This document shows, piece by piece, positions 22,878 to 34,786 of a stretch of 64,000 nt of DNA. Every line of letters starts with the position of its first letter. Position 1 is the first letter of the stretch. Made by a program: the position numbers and the translations under genes. The notes beneath the pieces were generated by a model, which worked only from the letters and a program-made list of their open reading frames with translations, was not told where the DNA came from and ran no database searches. The DNA is from Hirundichthys speculiger (lineage: Eukaryota > Chordata > Actinopteri > Beloniformes > Exocoetidae), in NCBI GenBank assembly GCA_018398805.1, contig JAGFBZ010002252.1, positions 124,001-188,000 of the forward strand, given 5' to 3'.

Positions 22878-22910
22878 GTATCTACATTAGCTATAGTAAA
22901 TATAGTTTTT

Positions 22911-22978
22911 TTCTGTTATCAGACATGCAGTTTGTCATGACATACCTGAAAAATATGACAAACTGTCTGATAACAGAA
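22911..22978. repeat. Long hairpin, 24 bp with a 4-nt bulge
   Basis: The arm ttctgttatcagaca-tgca-gtttgtcat (22911-22938) pairs with atgacaaactgtctgataac...agaa (22955-22978) across a 16-nt loop. It lies immediately outside the hAT at 21998-22877. The size is in the range of a microRNA precursor, but it may be a small MITE. Confidence 0.6.
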
Positions 22979-23059
22979 GAAATTAAACAAACTAAAACGA
23001 TTAGTTTACTGCTGTTTAAATGCATTTTTTTGCACTTTAAATGGATTTTACCTATTTGA

Positions 23060-26000
23060 ATTATTATTTTTCTTAGTTATTTATTACATAGAAAAAAAAC
23101 TTGCAATGTTACAATGTTTTGTTGTTTAGTATAAAAACATTAAAGTTTACTGCTATAATTGCATAAATTGTCTAGATTTCGTTACTTTACATACTGTCTT
23201 GGGGTTAAATTTGCATGAAATCCTTAAAATGGAATTCTCAAAAATTAAAAACCGAAAAACACCGAAAATAAAAAATATTAAAAAAGAATTTGAGAAAAAA
23301 TAAAGCAGATTTCATAGGGCCCTACTGGACAGGTCTCCAGTCCATCACATTAAACCAAATACAGATAAAAGCACTAAACAAAAGGGGAATTTAGACTGAT
23401 CAAACTGCCTTTTTTTATTTAAAGGCAGAGTATGTAAGCATATCCTCCAGACCAGATGGAGGCAGAATATCACTAGAAAGAAAGCCTATATGTCAGCCCA
23501 TTGTGTAATGTACAACATCTTTCACAACAAAGTGCAACAGTATATACAACAAAGTGCTCAGTAACCCCCCCCCCCCCCCCCCCCCCCCTCCCCCGACCTT
23601 TTTCCTCCTCCCGTTAAACATAACACCACGAGGCATATGCCGTACAATGTCTCACCGGGTCTTTGAGATGTCTTCTTTGGATATTTTCGAGTTAGCGTAG
23701 CAAGTCCAGAGTTTTATCTGTCACACGGAGATGATGTGTTCCACACACTTATGTCATGAGGTAGAAAGGACTTCCTGTAACGGGCCCCAAAAAACAGCGG
23801 AGCTACCTGAGATTTTTGTTCATCCCGTAGTGGTGGACAGGGTGGTTGGGTTCATCCATGGTGGATAACGGTTCACTGCCCTCGCCACCACAGCTTCGAA
23901 TGACTCTCAGGGTCGGCAGATTCCTGTGCTCGTCAGCAACTATGGGGTCTCGCTCAATTACCCCCAAAAGTGGAAACGAGGCAAAGGTAATAAAACACTC
24001 GTAACTCCTCCAATTGTGCTACAGCATGTTTCGTTATTCGGTTGCAGCATATATCCTTCCTTCATGGGATTCCCTTCTTTACCATGATGTAGGCCCATTC
24101 CTTCTCTTTCATTAGCTGCAGCTTGAATGAGGATTTCGCTGGCAGCTCCCAATATATAGATACCCATCAGTGGTCGGACATATTGCTCAATGGGGTGTTG
24201 TTGACGATCTATTAATAGTTGACACACACTGGTCAAGTGCTGATGAGCGACCGCTGACTGTACTTCCAGCCAGTCCTCTACTGGGATCAGCTGATATCAC
24301 AGGGATCTGCCCACTCATCAGTGCAGTGTTTTCAGTAACTCTTTGTCACTACAACAGGTCTATGTGTTTTACTCTTTGTATGTTTGAGTGTCTTCATTTG
24401 GTTGACATTTGAATATCTTAAGATGTTAGTTCTTCAACTGCTTGGATGTAAAAGCATCTGTTTGTGATTGGGCAGTGATCTGGCAGAGAGCAGTGACCGG
24501 GGTTGCATCTTGCTCCAGTCTTGACCAGCGTACTTTTGATAGGCTAACGTGTGAATTTTTAATCAAACCTGGAGGTCAGACGTTCACGCCTCCTGTTTCG
24601 GGTTTATGGAGGATGTGACAGATCCTCTTGTGTTTGTCTGAATTTAAACTGTTGTCATAATTGCAGCAGCAGTTTTAAAGGAAGTGTACCATTTTGGCAA
24701 AACAAACAAACAAACAAAAAAAAACAGTCAAGTTTCAAAATTTCCCACTGCAACTAAAACTTATGTGTTAAAGTTAGATGACTCTAAAATCAAAACCTAT
24801 TTTACCAACGCTACTTGGAAGTAAATGTAGTTCCACAGTTAAATGGCGCACGTGAGATATCTATGATTATTAAAATTATGAAGTTAATGGGATACTGAAG
24901 TTAAATTTCTTCAGTTTTTAGCTCTTCATCTCTCTATAAACACACAGATTTAAGTGTGTTTTTCACCTCATTATTTTTGATTTATGAATTTCTGACACCT
25001 CTGCGCCACCCTCATAATCAAATAATGTACTGAAAAATAGTTTTATACAATAGAAAAAGAAAGAAAAATGGGTATAAATACCCATAATGATAAAGAATGT
25101 TTAATTTTTTAGTCTGACGTATAATCAACACTTCAGAAAAAAATCTGTATTATTTACATGATGATCACTGATATACAGCTCATCAAAGTGCATATCAGAT
25201 GTGATTAAATCCAATCACTCAGGGAGGTGCTCAGACTCTCAGCAGATTTGAAAAGCTCCTGGATTACAGAACAAGAAAGGGATAATCCTTGTTTGTCGTT
25301 TCATCATTGAACGCCTTTCTATGCTGCCCTCTGGTGGTGAGAAACAGAGTTACATAAATCCCTACAGATGTACTGACACAAGCACTTGTGTGTAGTTGCT
25401 TTGGTCAAAACCTGCACAGTATATTCTTTCCCTTTATTTGTTGTTTGGTTAACCTTAACTAGTAAAACTTAAGAAAGATTGTTCTCCTGTTATTTATTTC
25501 GTGACTCCAAACTTTTATTTATCATGACTGCTTGAACAGTTGTGTACAAAAAACCTACAGCGACCCCCTTTCAAGCCGATGCTGATCCGTGTGTAAAAAC
25601 ACAATAATAATAAAGTAATCTGACCAAAGGAGGGAAAGACAAGCTCAGATGAACAACATATTACTAATACTGTTACTGTTGCTGGGACGTCCTCTCCTGG
25701 GAAGATGGCAACACACTTGGGAAACATCTTCATCACTGTCAAACATTGTTTCTTTTTGAGATCTAGGGCTGCTCAGTCGTTTTTCTCTTTTTCTTTTTTG
25801 AATACCTGGACACCAGAGACAATTGAGTGTCCAAACACATGTTAACTGTAATCACACATTATCCGTTTCAAAATTAAAAGGAGACAGTGTGATATGAAGT
25901 TGCAAAAGCTGTCTTATGGAGCAGCAAAATAAAGCTCATGGCTGATGGAGAGAAGGACTCTTTATCCACATAGTCCTGCAAACAACAATTATATAAAACA

Positions 26001-26770
26001 GACACATATTTCTAAAAACAAGTACTTCCAAGGCAATCTTTTACAAATGATTATCGCTATGTATGATAAAACTGGAACAGGAAGATATCTAAATAAACAG
26101 CATTAACTTTAAAATATCTCTCTAAGATAAAATGCCTCACACAGTTTTTATAAGACTGTCAGAGCTGGAAAAGAAGAGGAGGCTTGACAAATATGGGATA
26201 AAACTGTTAAAGAACAACCTTTGTCAAACTGTAGAAAGTAAAACTCTTAGACATGAGCTGGTCATTTTTAAAAATTATACATTTGGCTTTGTGATCTCAG
26301 TCTACTAAAGCATATCTTCACATTTAAGTGCTGTAGTGTCCTTTTTGGAGCATTTTAATTTGCTATATTCTGCTTTTTTTTTTTAAATTTATTTTGTTAC
26401 CCATTTTTCCACATAAAGAAATGTCATAGCTGTATCCCTCAAACTGCAAATGTTTTTTTTAAAAAGCTGCACAAAGTCATTTCAAACCACAGAAAATTTA
26501 TTTTGAACGTGTACATAACTTAAAAAATAAAATGCACATTGTGCACAATTTGCAAAAAAATGACAACATGTACATCAATAGAAATTATTAACAACTGTGC
26601 AATTAAATCAGGCGAGTGTCTGGTGTGTGTAGGATGTGTGTTTGGAAGAGTTTTTGTGAGAAAGCAACTACAAATCTACTACATAGAAAACTACATGTTG
26701 GGTCATGTCAGATCGGATGACCCATATCCCAACGCAGGAAGTGCTGTCATCACCAGATCAGATCCATAAA
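23060..26770. other. Long non-coding stretch, no gene recognised
   Basis: The stretch contains a poly-C run (23566-23588), A/T-rich tracts and short overlapping ORFs with no family resemblance. I see no paired TIRs or splice-flanked exons that I can defend. Confidence 0.4.
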
Positions 26771-26782
26771 ACATCCACAAAC

Positions 26783-27566
26783 TAGAGGTCTTCATGGGTC
26801 CACTTTCATGGACCCGAACCCGAATGGACCTGTGAAAATTCGACCTGTAAAAAAACCGAGCCGACCCGAGCTATTATCATAAGTCCGGGGGCCCGAATCC
26901 GAATGGACCTGCAATATTTGGACCCGGAACCGACCCGACCCGAGTCTTTAGTTTCCGACCACAAACCGAACCGAGTTACCCGAATAGAACCGAGACAATA
27001 CAGCCCATAGTTGTTCATGTTAAAAGTCGTCTAGTGTTGAATAAAACTTTATTTTCTTACATAAAGTTCTCTTCTTCTACCGGTTCAGTTGCTACATAGA
27101 CTACGTGATGTAAACAACAATAAATCCACGTCGTTATTTTCTTTGTGGATACAGATGCTATTGGTAGCAACTGCTAACGCTAATAGCCTACACCGGTCAG
27201 GAGGTGTCGTGAATATGTTCTCTCATCCAACGTTATCTTGTTGGCGATCCGTTGTGCTTTACAGCTGCCGGGCAAACCGCTAATAACACGCTACAGCAAC
27301 ACGATTGTTTCTTGACAAACACGTCACGTTAATAAATAATAATTAAACTGCCCCGAGTCCTGACATTGGCTGCCACCGCCAGTATCTTTACCTCTCTCGA
27401 GTAAACGCGGACCCAGCCTGTCAGAGAGCACCGACCGGACCCGAGACTAACTGTACTGATTCCGACCCGAACCCGGAGTCACGTCTTTTGAATGGACCCG
27501 AGACCCAATTCAGGTCGGGTCGGAACCTTGGGTTTTCGAGTTGTCGGGTTGTTTGGAAGACCTCTA
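26783..27566 (-). mobile_element. 784-bp hAT deletion derivative; TSD CCACAAAC
   Basis: The ends TAGAGGTCTTC and GAAGACCTCTA with the perfect duplication CCACAAAC (26775-26782 and 27567-27574) define the element. Subterminal regions are dense in gacccga/tcgggt motifs. It is a shorter copy of the 1353-bp element at 44426-45778, lacking the internal BED-coding segment. The junction is at cattggct|gccacc. Confidence 0.93.
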
Positions 27567-27574
27567 CCACAAAC

Positions 27575-28750
27575 GCATCAGTGGAAGGTAACAGCGCTCT
27601 GGGACACATGAATGTGTGGTACGCAGGTGTAACTCCTCCTGTTTTCTACGCTAAAAAAAATGAAGGCTCCGTCTTATTTGGTTGTAATTCTACCGGCATT
27701 TTAAAATAGATATGCAAATGAGGGTTAAAAGATGTTACATCAAAATAGAAACAAAAAGAATAAAAATTGTTTATGGGTGCAAGAGGGCTCTGAAAACACA
27801 ATTGAATCATTGATAAAGTCAGTGGACCCTTGGCTTGTCTGACAACGTCATCTCTTCAGTGAAAACCATGAAGAACAACTTGTACCAAGTGACACGTTGC
27901 ACCAAAGGCACTGCTACAAGTGGACCAGTCTCGTTTGTTGTGATTCACGTCAACCCGACACGTATTCCTATTCAAGCGGGGGTGCACATCCGGTCACAGC
28001 GGAGCAAACGGTGGAGGGTCCCCAACCATGACGAAGACACAGCATGTCTTTGATTCAATCTAGAAGCCCAGGTCTACGTAGAGCCCAGGACGCATCTCAT
28101 GTCTTTTCCTCTTGGGATGGCATGGCGTTCATCTTTGCAGGATGTCCTTTTATACCCAGCCATGGCACCCTCACCCGTCACTGACAAACCTGGTGTCAGA
28201 ATTCTATCGTGCTCTTAAAATCTTGACATGAATTTCTGTCTTTATTTCCCTCTCCCTGAACTTCACCCTTTCAAAGAGAACTATAGGTTCTCTCAATGTA
28301 CCTTACCAGCTGATCCCTAAAATACAGAAATGAGATAGACCTCTTTGAAAGCTCCATGGGGTCTGTGATTCTTTGTAGAAATAAAAGGCTGTTTATTTTT
28401 CTGCCTACTTACTAACATTATCCGTATGGACCGGCAGATGTCCCGGAACACAATAACAGCTGGAGCCCAGAAGAATGCGGAATAAACCAAAATAAATTTG
28501 GACCCAATGGCTCTCGAGAGTAAGTGCTATGCATCTCTTGAGGGACATGGATATCTGTGATGGTTAATGTGGATTATGTGGATTCAGTCTTTGAGAAAAA
28601 ATGCTTTGGCAAATGGTCAAACGTTGTTTGAGAGGCTTCAGTCTGGACCAAAGTGGTTGACAAGTCGCCGGAGACGTTGAAGCGCGTCTCACATTCCTCT
28701 TCTACATACTTTTTGCAGTCTGATTATATGTAAGATTATACATAAACACG
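27575..28750. other. ptgdr2 3' flank, nothing recognised
   Basis: This stretch probably contains the ptgdr2 3'UTR, but no polyadenylation site could be chosen confidently. No other gene is seen. Confidence 0.4.
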
Positions 28751-28753
28751 TTG

Positions 28754-30124
28754 TCAGACAAATAAGACCATTTCATTTTCTGGTTCTCGTCCTGGAAGCT
28801 CCAGATCTTTCTGGCCTTCAGAGAGCAGAGTTGGTGATGTGAAGCCAAGTTGGACGTCAGGAGGCTGACAGGGAGAGTCCTCTACAACATTTGGTGTTGG
28901 GACGCTCACGTCCCCGCTGCACTTTTGTTGGGTACGAGCCCTCAAGCCCTTCCCTGGGGCCGTGAGCAGCCCTCCTCTCTCTTCCACCAGTCCATCAAAC
29001 ACTGCTCCCAGACTTTGTCGTATTCTCACGCAGAACTGGGGACAGCAGAAGACGTACAGGATGGGGTTCAGTACTGGGTTGAAGAAAGCAACTGTTGCAG
29101 CCAGAGGAAGCCAAATCTCCACCAGTTTGAGATTTTCCTTGTTATAATGGGCCGTCAGTTCTATAATGCAGAAGATGTGATATGGAGCCCAGCACGCTGT
29201 AAATGCTACAATCACGGATGTCACCATTTTGCTGAAGCTCTTTGACAGCTGATCCTGATGTGACAGACTTGAGGGCATGGGAGACTTCCTTAAGGCTCTG
29301 GATTTAAAAGAGTTCCAGTGCCTGAGCCAGAATCTATTTGTTTTTTTGGTTTCGGGAGCGTTTCTCTCTCCTGATACTCCAAGATTACTGGCACTCAGCT
29401 TCCTCCTCCTCCTGTCCCTCAAACTTAGACCAATTTTGACGTAGCTCCCTGCAATGACCACTAGAGGCATCAGGAACGCGAGCAGGAACTTGGAGATGGC
29501 TGTCGCTCCCTGTCTCACACTGCAGATACGCTCCAGCGTCACGTTTGAGGATAAATATAAGGCGAAATTATGGTAACACAACTTCTTTCCATCCATCTTC
29601 ATGGTCACTGAGCGAAACAGGGTGTAAGGTGCAGTATTTAGAGCCGCCAACAGCCAGCCGAATGCACACACCTTCCATGCTGCTGCCACTGAGCGATGAT
29701 TCTTGCTCCACACCGGCCGGACCACCAGGAGTAAGCGGTCCAGTGAAATGGCTGCCAGCAGGAAGGCCGACACAAACATGTTGAGGAAAAAGATGGAGGA
29801 TTGAGCTTTGCAAAGGGGGTTGCCCAACTCCCAGCTGTGGGAGGAGTAAAGGTAGGCGGTGAAGAGCGGCAGTGTCAGGGTCGCCAGGAAGTCAGACAAG
29901 GCCAGGTTGAGCACCCAGATAGAGGCCACGGTGCGATGCCTGAGGCGGAACCCAACGACCCAGATGATCAGAGCGTTTTCTAAAATTCCGAGGCAGGAGA
30001 CCAGACCGTGGATGCAAACCACTGCCAAATCAACTTTCTCATCTTTGTGAGGTTTACCGCGCCTCATGAGCTCAATCAGCGGGCAGTACAACATTCCCTC
30101 TGAGACGGTCGAATTCAGGGCCAT
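28754..30124 (-). CDS. ptgdr2: Prostaglandin D2 receptor 2 (CRTH2/DP2-like GPCR)
   Basis: This is a 456-residue class A GPCR. In mammals PTGDR2 is a Gi-coupled plasma-membrane receptor for prostaglandin D2 on Th2 cells, eosinophils and basophils. Seven hydrophobic segments lie at about 33-58, 67-92, 105-128, 148-166, 208-230, 299-322 and 333-359. Landmarks are an N-glycosylation site at N4, Cys105 and Cys183 for the extracellular disulfide, DRL at 129-131 followed by VVRPVW, CWAPYH in TM6 and NPILY at 353-357. Segments such as HSWELGNPLCKAQSSIFFLN and SKFLLAFLMPLVVIA closely match CRTH2 rather than chemerin or formyl-peptide receptors. The third intracellular loop (about 231-298) is much longer than I recall for mammals. 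The start ATG is 13 nt inside an exon that begins after a CAG acceptor (30138-30140), consistent with the two-exon mammalian gene whose coding region is in exon 2. Confidence 0.9.
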   Translation of the reverse strand: MALNSTVSEGMLYCPLIELMRRGKPHKDEKVDLAVVCIHGLVSCLGILENALIIWVVGFRLRHRTVASIWVLNLALSDFLATLTLPLFTAYLYSSHSWELGNPLCKAQSSIFFLNMFVSAFLLAAISLDRLLLVVRPVWSKNHRSVAAAWKVCAFGWLLAALNTAPYTLFRSVTMKMDGKKLCYHNFALYLSSNVTLERICSVRQGATAISKFLLAFLMPLVVIAGSYVKIGLSLRDRRRRKLSASNLGVSGERNAPETKKTNRFWLRHWNSFKSRALRKSPMPSSLSHQDQLSKSFSKMVTSVIVAFTACWAPYHIFCIIELTAHYNKENLKLVEIWLPLAATVAFFNPVLNPILYVFCCPQFCVRIRQSLGAVFDGLVEERGGLLTAPGKGLRARTQQKCSGDVSVPTPNVVEDSPCQPPDVQLGFTSPTLLSEGQKDLELPGREPENEMVLFV

Positions 30125-30137
30125 GTTTGTCAGTGGT
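30125..30137 (-). other. ptgdr2: 5'UTR part of ptgdr2 exon 2 and its splice acceptor
   Basis: On the minus strand cttatttcag precedes accactgacaaac and the ATG. This polypyrimidine/AG acceptor puts an intron 13 nt upstream of the start codon. Confidence 0.75.
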
Positions 30138-30254
30138 CTGAAATAAGAAGAAAAGACAGAGACAAAAGGCTTAATGACAGCAAATGAAAATAAGAGTTAG
30201 TGCAACACACTGTCAGTTTCACTTTGTCACCGATGTAAACAGGTTCAGCATGTC

Positions 30255-30790
30255 CATTCAACTCAATTCAATTCAATTTTATTTGTATAACGTCTGTTAC
30301 AATGTCAATTGTCTCTAGGGGCTTTACAGAGACCCAGATCATGACCCCCGAGCAAATATCATTAACTAAAAATATAATATTGAATCCTAAACAAGGATAA
30401 TAGAAGGTAAAAAACTCCCACAGAGGGAGAAAAAAAAAACCTTTAAGCCAAACAGTGGCAAGAAAAAACTCCACTTTAAGAGGAAGAAACCTTGAGCAGG
30501 ACCTGGATCATATGGGGGGACCTTCCTGCTGAAGACCAGCTGGGTAAAGAAAGAAAAAGAGAGGATGTAGGACAGAGAGGAGAGCACACAAATGACTAAA
30601 TATAATAACTACATAAATATCAGTACTCCAGGTAGCAGGTGAGATGGTCAGAGGACTAGATTACCGGTCACCACGCTAGTCGGCACCCCGACACATCTAA
30701 ACACACAGGTGGAGATAAACGCTGGGATGGACAGAGGATGGAACTGCAAGTCAGCATGCAGGAACTGTAAGTCAGCATCCATTGCTTATT
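30255..30790 (-). mobile_element. L2 LINE 3'UTR fragment
   Basis: The minus-strand tail is (TTGAAT)n preceded by gtctctgtaaagcccctaga and acaattgacattgtaacaga. The body matches 42287-42700, the 3'UTR of the fuller L2 at 42287-44230. It lies in the ptgdr2 intron. Confidence 0.85.
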
Positions 30791-31213
30791 TGACAAAACT
30801 GGAGATGGGAATCAGCATTTAATGCAGATATCAGCATTTTTACTAACTCTCAGGATGCTGGACACCTCCTTTGACCTAGAGCTTTTATCAAGTTGAGGAA
30901 TGAAGTGGCAGTTTGTCAGCAATGATTTTGTGATCAACAGATGGTCTTTCATGAAAGCTGACGTATTAGCACTGACTGCGTGGCTCAGTGAAAGGATGCC
31001 ATACTTTATTCATGTGATAACCATTGTTGACAAAACACGAGCCTCTCTCGCTGTTAGAGAAACGGGACAGGCGACTTTTTCTTAATGCAGCCAAGTTTAG
31101 AGGACCATTTGTTCGAATATCAACAGTCAGAGCAAAGACGAAGCAGATGAGTGGCCTATGTTCATACAATGGTCTTTTTTTTCATACCACTTAACAATAA
31201 ATGATGTAAATAC

Positions 31214-34163
31214 TAGGGCTGGGCAAGTTAACGCGTTATTATCGCGTTAACTCATTAATTTATTAACACCGACATTTATTTTATCGCGCGTTAACACATG
31301 TTGCTTACATGCTTTTGTTTTGAAAAGTCTGTTACTGGCTGCTGTGGAACCAGAAGACAATAGCCAGGTAAACATAAGGAAAAGCTAAAACAGACATGGA
31401 AAACGGTAAAAATCTGTAAACTTTACAGTTTGGGTAGTAACTCAGGTAGCAATATTAACAATTCTGTCTGGAAAAAAAAAATTCTGGACTGCAACAAAAC
31501 TTTCGCGTCATTCCTCCATGTTCCATCAGATCTGCTCCATGTGTTCACTGTCCTGCTGTTCTCTAGCTGGTTACTGCAGTGCAGCTCCATCTAGTGGCAC
31601 AGATGTGTAATGACAACAGAAAGTCCAGTCCTCGATTGTAAAACCAATTCAGTTCTGTGGCTGGTTTTTTAATTTCATATTTTTAATTGAAGTCTAAAAT
31701 TGAAATATAAAAAAACAGGCATTTTTTTTTTCATTTTTTTGGTGTTAGATTAAAAAATGAAAAACGTTATAAAATGTCACTTTTTATTTTTGATTGACAA
31801 TTGAAAATGGAAAGAATGAATGATACACGGACTGGTAAAGTTACTGAACTTTAACATGGACATTTTCACTTTGTCCATGCCAACTGCCAAGTTAAACTCC
31901 CCGTTAAAAGTTTCTGCTGTTACCTCAGAAATAACCTGTTTTAATGTTCTGATTGTGCTGAGACACAATGATTTTGTTGGATTTTGTTTGTAGACTTTTT
32001 TTTATTTTTCATAAAAACAGGATGACATTAATGCCCTGGCAGTGGCAATAAGCTTTATTTTATTTTACATTTTTTTTTAGATGAGATTTACACTAAATAT
32101 GTGTTACTGACAAGTGCTGATGTTAAAATTGTTTGAACAACAAATGTTATGGCACTTTAGTTCATATGGCAGCAGAATATTTAAATAAAAGTGCATTTTA
32201 CACTACTTTTGAAGGATGATGTGTTCTCCAAACAGTCTAACATTTTAAAATTCGCCATTCACCACTGGTTATAGATACCAGTAGTAACACAAAATCTTTG
32301 AACCCCCCAACTGACTCAAGCACTGTAAATTGAAGACGTTGAGCACTTGCTTTGCATTTGGTCTGAAAACTTGTGTTTTCTTCAATGACGCACTCAAGAG
32401 TCTATAGCAGTTGGATTTTTGTATTCTTGTCTGTGCAGTTACAACCTGCTCTGCAAGCTTTCAGTGTGCACGATGACAGAATAACAGCTGCCTTTGGCCA
32501 ACATTTGCAGATGGGATCCTCCGGGGGAGATAACATCGCATATCACTGTGAAAAAACACCAAAAACGGTCAAAGTTGTCTTTCTGTTGCGATGCTAAAAG
32601 TAGAAAAACATGAAAACACGAGTGTCCCCTGACACAAATCTTGCCAAAGCCCGCTACAGTCGTGGAGTCACGTACCAGATGTTGCGCAACAGCATGTTTT
32701 TTCAGACACAGGAAATGCAGCACAGTTCAAAGACAAATATCGCTGTGAAACTGAAATGCTTGTCTGTAAGCAAACTAAACCCAGTTTAACCATTCTGTCA
32801 GAATGCCACAGATAAAAGACAAAGGGATCTTCAAATGTTATAAGCATGATTAGTTTTTAAAATCTTTGCCCTAAACATCAGACTGATAAAGGTCTGATTT
32901 TGGAGCTGTGTCCTGAGCATAAACTATAAATGGAAGACGGACAAAGTCACGGCTGTCGGACGTGAAGCCAATCATCTGATACCGCTAACAACTACAAGGC
33001 TTCAGCACCCTTCCACTGAAAACGCGTCAGTTTCTCTCATGAAATATGAATCCTGCATCCACACGAGGCAGACCCTCCTTAGCCTTTCAACCCCGTGTCA
33101 GAGAAGATCTCCTTCCACAACAAACCCAAACAAGCTGCAGACTGCTCCCATCATGGTTATCATCGTGCACATGTAGGCAGCTGCCGGTTCTATTAGATAC
33201 AAAATCACATCTAATGTCGAGGACAACCAAGCCAGTCACTCTTGATGTTCCATCTCCACGTTGTTCTGCACATCATTATCTTCTACTGATAGTCATGTGG
33301 TATCGCAGGGATCTCCAACTTAGATGTTTCCCTGATTCAGCGCACCCGATTCACATGAATGGGTCGACTTGTGACTTGTGCAGACCTGGATGGCAAACTG
33401 ATGATGAATGATTCATGAGAATCAGCTGTGCTGAAGCAGGGAATTATCTAAGACATGTAGGGTTGTGGCTCTCGATGACCGGAGTTGAAGACTCCTGTGG
33501 TATATATATATATATATATATTTTTTTTTTTTTTCTTTTTTTTTTAATTATTATTATTTTTATTTTATTTTATTTTTTTGAAAAGTCTGTTTCTGGCTGC
33601 TCCAGAACTGGAAAAGAATTAACAGAAAAACATGCAGAAAAGCTAAAACAGACATGGACTTGATAAAGTTACAGAACATTTTACATGGACATTTTCATTT
33701 TAAAGTTCTCCCAGACGGAGGATTCAACAGAAACAAGGTTATTTGTAACAACTGACAAGTTGAACTCCCCGTTAAAAGTTTCTGCTGTTACCTCAGAAAT
33801 TACCTGTTTTAATGTTCTGATTGTGGCTCAGGATTTTGTTTGTAGATTTTTTTTATTTTTTTATAAAAACAGGATGACATTAATGCCCTGGCAGTGGCAG
33901 TAAGCTTTATTATATTTTACATTTTTAAGATGAGATTTACACCAAATATGTGTTACTGGCAAGTGCTGATGTTAAAAGTGTTTGAACAACAAATGTGATG
34001 ACACTTTAGTTCATATGGCAGCAGAACATTTAAATAAAAGTGCATTTTACACTACTTTTGAATTAATTATTTGATTTTCCGTATACAATGCGATTAATCG
34101 TGATTAATCAGGGAAATCATGCGATTGATCACAATTAAATATTTTAGTCGTTGCCCAGCCCTA
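31214..34163 (+). mobile_element. Two partial hAT copies in tandem (TAGGGCTGGGCAA family)
   Basis: The left copy (31214-32211) starts TAGGGCTGGGCAAGTTAACG but loses its right 100 bp. The right copy (about 33580-34163) lacks the left end and finishes with TTGCCCAGCCCTA. Both contain the block accaaatatgtgttactg, found also at 41100 and 56350. The intervening 32216-33480 is unrelated sequence. The outer 8-mers GTAAATAC and ATAAATAT agree at 6 of 8 positions, so the outer ends may be one old insertion with a decayed TSD. A ZBED1-like finger remnant is faintly visible near 33685-33830. Confidence 0.7.
33306..33497. mobile_element. hAT MITE, CAGGGATCTCCAAC ends
   Basis: It starts CAGGGATCTCCAACTTAG and ends GGAGTTGAAGACTCCTG. 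It is flanked by TGGTATCG (33298-33305) and TGGTATAT (33498-33505), a slightly decayed 8-bp duplication. It is related to the MITE at 53095-53920. Confidence 0.75.
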
Positions 34164-34595
34164 ATAAATATTTATTTATTTTTTTTATTTATTTGGTAAA
34201 TAGAATTGAATGTTAAATGGGAAAAAGCAAAATTACACAGAGGAGGTGGTTTCAGGTTTCGCCCCCGAATGTCCCAACAACTCTCATCCTAACTGACTCC
34301 ACGCGTCCGTTAGAGCTAAAGAAACCTTTCATATGAGACGTAGGAAGATCCTCAGAAACCAAGAAGACATGTCTGAGTGACTTCACTCAGGAGTTTCAGG
34401 ATTACCATGATCTGAATGACAGAGAATCTAAACCACGTTGCTCATCAGATAGGATGAAGGACGCAACAAACCCGAGAGGCGTATGAAAAAACGTTTCAAC
34501 TGAAACTGACGCCTGTAAGAGCTACAATATCATCCTAACAAATTAAAACTGTAGTAGTTTCAGGATTGTACAACAGTATTCAGATTAACACTCAC

Positions 34596-34690
34596 CAGGC
34601 GCTTCGTTACGCTCACAGCTGACAGAGGGCTCAAGTCTTTCATGAATTCCTTTTGCACTTTCTTGTGCGTCTCTGTAGCTGTCACATAAA
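34596..34690 (-). other. ptgdr2: Candidate ptgdr2 non-coding exon 1
   Basis: On the minus strand a strong donor CCTG|GTGAGTG ends at 34596. A TATA-like CATTTAAGAG lies at about 34712-34721, so a start near 34690 is plausible. A CA/GT microsatellite at 34766-34786 lies just upstream. Joined to the acceptor at 30138 this would give a 4.5-kb intron. Inferred from signals only; no homology applies. Confidence 0.45.
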
Positions 34691-34766
34691 TCCATCTCTC
34701 TTGTTTTTTCACTCTTAAATGATCCTGGAGAAGCCCGATGAGTCACACGCTTGCGTAGATGCACAC

Positions 34767-34786
34767 ACACACACACACACAGCCGT
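34767..34786. repeat. CA dinucleotide microsatellite
   Basis: Ten CA units upstream of the putative ptgdr2 exon 1. Confidence 0.85.
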
